Positions 56,214-64,000 of a DNA stretch of 64,000 bases are shown here, one piece after another (positions within the stretch are counted from its first letter, which is position 1; every line of letters begins with the position of its first letter). The DNA is from Uranotaenia lowii (taxonomy: Eukaryota; Arthropoda; Insecta; Diptera; Culicidae), in NCBI RefSeq assembly GCF_029784155.1, contig NC_073691.1, forward strand, positions 129,642,714 through 129,706,713. The letters are read 5' to 3'. The notes beneath the pieces were generated by a model. That model was not told the origin of the DNA. It worked only from the letters and a program-made list of their open reading frames with translations, and made no database searches. Both the position numbers and the translations under genes were made by a program.

Positions 56214-57570
56214 TACGGTCAAAATTTGGTTAATATCAACTTGACGTATTTCTTTAAATTTTGTATTTAAAAAACCTGATCACCCCTCATTATGTAGGTG
56301 TGTGTGTAGAATGTTGCTCCTTTTTTTTTATTTTGGAATTCACTCTTCAGTTGTCATAATACCGCCAAAGGAAGAAGAGCAGCGTATCAAAATTTTGCTC
56401 GCGCATCGTGAAAATCCGAGCTACTCGCACGCAAAGCTGGCCAAATAGCTAAAAGTTGCCAAATCAACCGTTACAAATGTAATTAAAGTGTTTGGGGAAC
56501 GTTTGTCGACAGCCAGGAAGTCTGAATCGGGGGAAATCGAAAACCGGAAGCTGCTGAGACGACAAAGAGAGTCGCCGGTAGTTTCAAGCGAAACCCTAAC
56601 CTCTCTTTCCGAGATGCCGCAAATAAGCTAGGTGTATCGTCTATAACCGTGCATCGAGGTAGTGCAAGAAGATAGTGACTCCGAATCGCGATGATAAACA
56701 AAATACGACGGCCAAAGCGCGATCCCGGAGTGTACAGCGACGATGCTGGCGAAGTTTGACTGCGTGGTAATGAACGACGAAACCTACGTCAAAGCCGACT
56801 ACAATCAGCTTCCGGGACAGGAGTTTTATACGGCAGAAGGAAGTGGAAAGGAAGCAGATATTTTCAAGCACATGAAACTGTCAAAAATCGTGAAGAAATA
56901 TCTGGTTTGGAAACCATCTGTACCTGTGGCTTGAAAAGCAGCATTTTCATAGCTTCCGGGACTGTCAACCAAGAAATTTATGTGAAAGAGTGTTTGAATA
57001 AACGTGTGCTGCCTTTCCTGAAGAAACACGGTTGTTCCGTACTGTTTTGGCCGGATTTGGCATCTTTCCATTACGGTAAAAAGGCCATGGAGTGGTACGT
57101 CGCCAACAACGTGCAGGTGGTTCCCAAGGACAAGAACCCTCCCAACACGCCAGAGCTCCGCCCAATTGAGAAATACTGGGCTATTGTCAAGCGGAACCTA
57201 AAGAAGACCAAAAAAACTGCTAAGGACGAGCAGCAGTTCAAGGCAAACTGGCTTTCTGCGGCGAAAAAGGTGGACAAGGTGACTGTACAAAATTTGATGG
57301 CAGAGGTTAAGCGTTAGGCGTTAAAAATAGCGAAACATACTATTTAGATGATTTATTTGAGAAGGAACGTTCAAATTTCAGAATATCATTAAATAAAATT
57401 TATTCAAAAATCGAATGTAAGGAATTTAGAATTACCTCAAATCAGAAGAGTACGGCTTTTCAAAACTAATGATAGTTTAATTTTTCCATTGCTAGCAAAA
57501 ATATTTTTTCTTGTTTAGATTTTTATTTTGGTAAGATTTAATTAGAAAGGAGCTTCGTTTATATTGACCC
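56214..57570 (+). mobile_element. ITmD37E mariner, about 1.36 kb
   Basis: The left end (TACGGTCAAAATTTGG) and the right end (inverse: TACGGGGTCAATATAAAC) are short imperfect inverses next to TA. It encloses the transposase remnant 56359-57317 and has the normal length for the group. The boundaries rest on weak terminal repeats. Confidence 0.6.
56359..57317 (+). pseudogene. ITmD37E transposase pseudogene with intact C-terminus
   Basis: The start codon reads ATA. PPKEEEQRIKILLAHRENPS begins the DNA-binding half, with a stop after HAKLAK. Frame changes occur near 56500-56720, then VMNDETYVKADYNQLPGQEF carries the first catalytic Asp. From 56907 a clean 136-codon frame gives GCSVLFWPDLASFHYGKKAM and PPNTPELRPIEKYWAIVKRN. 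There are 37 residues between the Asp of WPD and the Glu of RPIE, fixing the DD37E class. The first 263 bases of the window are a second copy of its N-terminal part. Confidence 0.9.
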
Positions 57571-60184
57571 CGTATATATTGTGCCTCTATTACAATCAAA
57601 CTATTTTTAATAATGATTCAAAAAAATTAGAAAATTTTATTCTGAACAAAAAACTGAAAAAAGTCATGGTTATTGAGCAAAAAATGGCAATGCAAAAGTT
57701 GTTTTGCGACCAAAATACGTTGAAAATTATGAAAATATATTTTTATAATATAATTCACAGTAAAGTTTCAAAAATCATATACAACAAATGATTATGTCGA
57801 TTTAATATCCATTTTTGAATGTATTTTCGGGGAACAAGAGGTTCTCTATTAGGATTTTTTTGAGTATTTCACGATATTTCCAAATTCGAGGGAAAATCAT
57901 ATATTCAGAATCATAATCAAAATATTTAAATAAATTTTTAATTTCTGAATAAAAAGCTTATCTTACCTATGTACATAAATAAAATTTAAATTGAATCATG
58001 AACTTCTAATTGATTATCAGAGCTAAATCTAAATCTCCCAAATGGATTGCAAAATAATAAATGAGGTTCTGAATCAAAGTAACATTTCTTATGCACGCAT
58101 TTCTCTCACCCTTAATTTACCATAATTAAAAATTAGTTATGAAATTCAAAAGAATTACTTTAAGAAGTTTATAAAATTATTCAAATTTTAGATACAATTT
58201 GATTTTATTCCGTTTCAAATCTATCACATCGAATATATTCAAGTTAGAGCGTTAATACACAAAAATTACAGCAAAAAAGGGTGCTTTTAGCTTTTTATTT
58301 ATTTTTAGAGTTTTCAGAGCCGAAACGAAATATTTATATTTTTATTTATTTCGTCTTTGGTTTCAGTTACCGTACAGACTGAATACTTAATAATTGCGAA
58401 ATTTATTCCGCTTGAACCTTATTTAAACGATGTTTGCACATATTAAAATTAAACAAATGATACAGCAAATTCATAAGTATTAAATGATGCTGTTTTTCGA
58501 TGATACTGTTTTAACATGAAGGAATTTATGCTTTGGCGATAAACATTTAAATTCATCTCCAGAACACAAAATAAATATTCACGAATAAATAAAAGAAGGC
58601 AAATTAATTCACATATTTCCGAAATGCAAGGAATGTGAGCACTGATTTTACTTATTTACTAAATCGATGGCTTCAAACTGTAATTAATTTTTGTTTAATG
58701 AAATTATTTTATCGGCTATATCGGTGAAATTTTATATTCTTTGAGAAAGAATATTTAAGAATTGAAAGAATATAGACGGATAGAAGATTAGAATAAGGTG
58801 AAAGATGTTTGAAAATGAGCGGGAGGGTATTTTTAATTTGAAAACTTTTCATCACATTTCATCGTTTTGTTCCTCAATGAAATATGATGAAAAGTTTTTC
58901 AAATTTTAAGTAGAAATCGCAATGGATTAAGATTTTTCATTACAAAATTTAAATAACTATCAGAAACTAACCCTTAATTTTAAATTTTTATTTTTATAAA
59001 TTGAACAAAAAAAAATGGAAATAATGTGTACTGAAAGAAAAAGATACGCTTTTTTACTTTTTTTTCAAAAATCATTCACGGTGTGTTTCGTAGAAGGACT
59101 TAAAGAAAAAAAATACAGTAACGCTAATTTTTGCGTGGGTAGAAAGTAGAGCCTCTTCCGGTTCATTTTCACCGAAAATTAAAATATTTTGTCGGTGACC
59201 CCCCATACAAAATATTTTTTTGAAAATTTTCTATTTAAAATCTTTAAAAAATAAATATATTTTTAGTGTTTTATAATTTCAGAGGAGCTAATTTTCTTAG
59301 TTTTTACTTTTAATACCTTTAAATTAAACTCAACAATGTCATTAAAAACTTTGAAAAATTTTCAAATTTTTTAAAACTAGTTACAGAGCTGTTTAACATC
59401 AAAAAATGCTTAAGAAGTATCTTCGTATCCTAAAAAAAAATTAAAATTGGCTGGCAAATCCTGTCAGTAGTCTGAGAGGGTCAAATTATCTTAAATTATT
59501 AGAATTATCTTAAATAATATGAATCCATTTGAATCCTTATTTTTTAGATTTTTTGATTGTGGCAACACTGGAGGAAATTTTATTGAAAAAAAGCTCAATG
59601 TGTAAGAAAATTAGTAAACACTAGGTATCGCTATAACTTTTTTATGATAACTCTTATCGTAATGCGCTCAGGAGTAGAATCGTTTGCCTTAATTTAAGCT
59701 TTGAAAAAAATATTACGATAATGAATTTCGGAAAGTTAACGATACGTTAAAAGACATCTTTGATGAGAAATTCGTTTTTATACTTCTTCTGAGTTAAATG
59801 TCTCGAAATTCCAATCGCACTTCAGACTCAATGCAAATCGCAACAGCAGTTCAATCTAGCTTAAATTTTGCTTGTTTCTGTCTTTTGATACAATTATCAT
59901 TATAAGCCTGGAGTTTGCTTAAACTTTTTTATTTTTATTATTTTCTAGCCCAAGTTTTGTAACCCTGCTGCACTCTGTGATTCTTCCATTTTATTTTTAC
60001 TGTAAAGATTAAATAATCTTAGCTTCCACGATTTCCAAACCACTATATTATTTAAATCATCTCTTAAATTCATTGTTTTAAATAAAATTTTACAGTTTTT
60101 TGGAAATAAATTTATTTTATGGATGAATCTAGTCTAAAACTGTGATAAATTTGAATTTTTCTAAAAAAAATGCATTTCAATGTT
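57571..60184. other. Very AT-rich, no gene recognised
   Basis: Frames here (for example 57564-57791) are made of AT-rich codons and show no motif. No repeats of note by eye. Confidence 0.5.
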
Positions 60185-60275
60185 TTTGTCGATCTTACAT
60201 GTACAAAAATTATCAGTATTGCTGGCAAAAGCCAATTGCAGATTATCGATAGCAAACTAGCCTGCAGCGCGTCGA
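60185..60275 (+). pseudogene. Relic of a Tc1 transposase start
   Basis: GCTGGCAAAAGCCAATTGCAGATT followed by GATAGCAAACTAGCCTGC aligns with 52813-52857 of the Tc1 element (AGKSQ motif). About 60 bases are similar and the rest has decayed. Confidence 0.45.
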
Positions 60276-63200
60276 ATTCATCATATTTTGTTCATCCCTT
60301 ACTTATTTTAATTATTCTACTGTACACTGAAGGTCTCTTTATTAAATAGAACCATAATGAAGCATTTATGTTACAGTAAAACAATCATAACTTCTACAAT
60401 TGTATACCAATTATGGCAAAAAGTATAGAAATCATTGATTTGAATAAACCATAGGAATTCATAAAAACAAAAAAAATAAAACGCATAAAGCAGGTCCAAA
60501 ACCGTCGATAAAATAGAAATTTCTCTAGAAAAAAAAATGGTTTTTCATCGTTTTGTTGATCATGAATATGAAAATATCAGCAGTACTTCAATTCTTAAGC
60601 AAAAGTGAAGTTCAAATGACTTATAGAAAATTTATTCACCATCAATATGAGAAAAAGAAATTTAAAATAGATGTTATGTAGCGGAAGATAAGCAGATTTC
60701 AGTGAGAGTACTTTAACTTTTAACAAAATTTTATTGAAAACTGGTCTTCTTAGATATGTTTAAATCTAATATTTATCTTTAAATTTATTTTAAAAATGCC
60801 GTAAACGAGTGACATCATCCAAAATTAAATTTTTGTTTTCAAAAGTGCGTACCCATATGCATCAGAGCCTGCAAATATTGTGGAAATATAGCAAAGAACA
60901 ATTTAAAAAAAATAAAATATTTTTAGTATTTTGTTGTAAACAAATCAAATGGTGTTAGACTGTTCTTATTCATGTATCATAACATTTTTTTTAACCAGAA
61001 TTAGTTCTCCAAGAAACACACATATAAATATAAATTCATGTTACATTTGGATAACACCAATAATAACAAGGATATTCCAAATAATAAAATTTAAAATAAA
61101 ATGTTCATATAAAAATAAGTTTTTCAGGAAGTCCAAATCACTTATCTTTCCAGGCGTTGAAATTTTTTATTGTTTCAGAATGACAAAATATTTCAGTAAA
61201 AATAAAAAAAATAAGTTTTCCATGAAAAAGGTTACTATTCCATTGCATTGGAATGAATTTACAGGTAATAATTTCTAAATATGGACTACAAATCTTCAAA
61301 AAAATAAAACGTATGAGGACTCACCGACCAAATATTTTAATTTTGCCTGAAAATGATTCAGAAAAGGCTAAATTTTTCATTTCTGAAAAAATTAGAGTTA
61401 CTGTATTTTTTCTTTTAAACATTTTCCATAAAAGCACCGTGCATTTGTTACAAGCTTGTTATTATTTCACTCGTTTCATTTTAAATATAATTAAAAATCT
61501 GAAATAAGAGTTTGAAATTGAAAAGGAAATCAATAAAAGTTAACGTCCAAAAGCTTTATAATTATAATTATTTCGAATTTCACCGTTCAACAAAAAGCTT
61601 AAGAAAACAATATCATATCGGATTTTACAATCAGTTTTGAATTTATAGGAATTTTTACCAAGCACTTTTCTCAGGAGAATTTGTTGTTTTGTTTCAATGG
61701 TGTTAAAGAATATTGAAGAATGGATATTTCGATCCTTTCGGGCTTGGCAATTGTGGACGGATCTTCAAGAGACGGACAGATCCAAGGTCCCCGACAAGGA
61801 TGTGAACTCGTGGTTTTGCATTGAAATGGAATCTGTATTCCTTGATTCTCTGCGAAGCAGATCTGAACTTTACAGTCATATCAAAAGCTAAGTATTATTA
61901 TTTCATTATTTGTTTTAACTTCCATCAAAATCATTCATTAGCTGTTTTATATTTAAATTATCATGTTTATTCTTGGGCGTCATTATTTTTTCCATCGTAA
62001 ACCGGCATTTATTTTCATGAACACTTTAAATAATTTTGAATATATTTTATTGCAGAACTCAAAGTAGGAAATTTAGCAAATTTTCATTTTAGCTATGTGT
62101 ATCATTTGATCAAAATATTTTTATTTTTTATTTTTTATTTCTTATTTTTATTTTTTATTTCAAAATGTTTTATCTGAATCACAGAAGAGACATCAAATGA
62201 AATAAGAAGCGGAAGAATTACAAAAACTATGGCAGCAAATGGTAAGACCCAACCATTTTCAAACATAATATTTATTTGTTCAATAATCACAAAATATTCT
62301 AAAAGTTATAAATTTTATACAAAATCAATTTGAAATTTTTCTTTTATAGTGTTTGACTTCTATTTTATCTAAGATGTTATTTGCCTTTTTATCTTAAATA
62401 ATTTACTGTGGATACTTCAAAATGTATTAAAGTTGAGAATCTAAAAAGTTACTTGGGTCGAATTCAACTAAATACTAATTTCTTTACTGAACTGGCCCAA
62501 AAATGCTTTTTGGGCAACAAACATCATTTTCATATTTTGTTTTCAATAGCAAACAACATAATGACATATGATATTATTTTATAATCTTTTGGTATTATTT
62601 TGTGTCAGCTATTCAAAGTGTAGGAATAAAATATAGTCGTTATAAAGTTATCGATTTTAAGCCGTACGCCGTTAATGCTGACTTTGTAAAGTATCATGTA
62701 CAAATATGCTTCAAACGTATTTTTTACATAAAATCTCTTAGATTTATCATCCAGTTATGTGATCCGTTAAGTTTTAATTTTTTTTTCGTGTACAATTTCA
62801 GACTTGAATAAAATTGAATCGAAATATTTATAAAACTCTACTATACTATACGAAAGCAAAAAAAAAATAAAATCATTATAAGTATTCATTAAAAACATGA
62901 TAATTTTCAAAAACCAGGACACGACTGAACTTCGTAAAAAACATAGCTTAAACATTCGTGTGTCGCTTATTAAAAGGAAGATTATGTCGATATTATTCCC
63001 GAAATGGCGCATTTTAGTTGCGCACTTTTCGAAAATCGATTCTGATCTATCATATTTTGAGGTTAGGCTGAGGCCTTCAAACCTGTAAAATTCACAATCT
63101 ATCATAATTGAAAGAAATTATTTGAAAATTCTGCCAAGCTTACTCTCTCATCATTATTATTCAATAAAGGTGTTTTTATGATTGTTCAGAAGTTTGATTA

Positions 63201-63495
63201 GGAAACCTACGAAGTTCAGAAGCTTAGGAGTTTATGTTTAAAGTGGTCAATCGTTTACCAAGTAGCTTACAAATATCAGCCGAAGAAAAACTTTTAATTA
63301 AATAATTTTTATTTTTATTTTATCTACACTGTTTTTATAGTGAGATTGTTACGCTAGTGGGCCGATACATGTTATTCACAATAAGTTTCATGTTTTTTCC
63401 GTTAACAGATGTACATGTCTCGTGATTTTTTGTTGTTGTGTAGAGTTAAAAAACATTTTGTTAGGAACAATGAAAGCACCGGAAAATAGGTTTAC
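60276..63495. other. AT-rich, with weak exon-like pieces
   Basis: Candidate exon-like segments: 61697-61891 (+), a 64-codon frame VLKNIEEWIFRSFRAWQLWT with more balanced codons than its surroundings, and 62185-62241, a 57-bp open segment with CACAG| before and |GTAAGA after. 62610-62760 also has an open frame after TGTGTCAG. They do not assemble into a protein that I recognise. Confidence 0.3.
61697..61891 (+). CDS. Hypothetical 64-residue ORF
   Basis: ATG to TAA with higher GC than the neighbourhood (RSFRAWQLWTDLQETDRSKV, NSWFCIEMESVFLDSLRSRS). No motif, signal peptide or membrane segment. The TTTTCTCAG just upstream (61677) could be a splice acceptor, so it may be an exon rather than a whole gene. 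Evidence is only base composition and an open frame. Confidence 0.25.
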   Translation: MVLKNIEEWIFRSFRAWQLWTDLQETDRSKVPDKDVNSWFCIEMESVFLDSLRSRSELYSHIKS

Positions 63496-63997
63496 TAAGA
63501 TCTACACACTTGTCAAAGGTGTCTCCTGATTATATCCCTTTTCTCCCATCCCTACAAAAATTGTTTCGCTAGGATGAAGAGGAGACCTCGGTCCTAAAGC
63601 ATAATTTTACATTCTATCATCCCTTTCTCTTATTTTCCTCTCTATCTATTGACTACTAGGACGTGGCCGGCGCCGTTATTGATGTATAAAGAGAGAGCAC
63701 CAGTTTTGTTCATTGTGAATGTGTTGTCAATCCCAGACACCATTCTTTTGACCTCTGTGCAAAATTGATGGCCTCGGTCAATCACGGAGTAGCAACCATT
63801 GGCGATGTGGAATTCATTCTACTGAGCTACACCAGCGGTAATGGAATTCGAAATGCTTTAGTACTATTATGATGGAATGAACTATGGAAAGTAAGAACTT
63901 TATATCATTTTAAAAGTATGATTCCGAATTTTTAACGGCATTTCGGTTTCAATGACTTAAGGTGGATGTGAGTAGTCAATCAAGCTAAGCTAAGCTA
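63496..63997 (+). repeat. 500-bp interspersed repeat, copy 2
   Basis: Closely matches 9391-9913 from CACTTGTCAAAGGTGTCTCC to the AAGCT tail. Shared phrases include GGACGTGGCCGGCGCCGTTA and ATCACGGAGTAGCAACCATT. Upstream flanks differ, so this is where this copy begins. A tRNA-like A box (TAGCTCAGTAGAATGA) sits on the minus strand near 63810-63830. Confidence 0.75.
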
Positions 63998-64000
63998 TTT

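Overview
The window looks like mosquito DNA, most likely a culicine such as Aedes or Culex, though I could not test the species. It is AT-rich and crowded with insect-type transposons: ITmD37E and Tc1 mariners, BEL/Pao, copia, RTE, CR1/L2-like LINE, Penelope-like and many foldback elements. The only host gene I recognise is a PACRG (parkin co-regulated gene) orthologue on the + strand. Its last two coding exons lie at 10892-11003 and 34042-34277, with a 23-kb intron between them and earlier exons off the left edge. Everything else I can identify is mobile or repetitive DNA.

Region 1-10.9 kb (upstream PACRG intron) opens with an ITmD37E transposase scrap and a copia RNase H fragment. A TA-flanked foldback (1239-10399) follows, split by an 8.16-kb insertion (1753-9913) that has an identical 25-bp direct repeat on each side. 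On the minus strand inside that insertion lies the most unusual object here: an intact reading frame of about 1,300 codons for an OTU cysteine protease, an APE endonuclease and a reverse transcriptase. It is interrupted by at least two clean GT-AG introns, and splicing them restores the frame and the domains exactly.

Region 11-34 kb (PACRG intron) holds another TA-flanked foldback (12046-18884). It hosts a young, pol-deleted BEL/Pao element with 530-bp LTRs, a 5-bp target duplication, a tRNA-Tyr-type primer site and four hairpin repeats where pol should be. The same host also carries a foldback whose two arms each contain a tRNA-like Pol III unit. Further right are a foldback with a 9-bp target duplication, a Penelope-like fragment carrying an RTE insertion, a hairpin-rich MITE, a foldback mariner nested in a MITE, and a 5'-truncated LINE with an intact 844-codon frame.

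Region 34-64 kb has no recognised host gene. It contains a roughly 57-bp minisatellite invaded by a 1.4-kb foldback and a small MITE, a dead ITmD37E, nested palindromic MITEs and a non-coding LTR retrotransposon (46879-49772) filled with short repeats. A roughly 140-bp hairpin satellite is interrupted by an IR/DR-type Tc1 element, and a second ITmD37E lies at about 56.2-57.6 kb. An AT-rich stretch with only weak coding hints runs to the right end, where a second copy of a roughly 500-bp repeat also seen at 9.4-9.9 kb closes the window.
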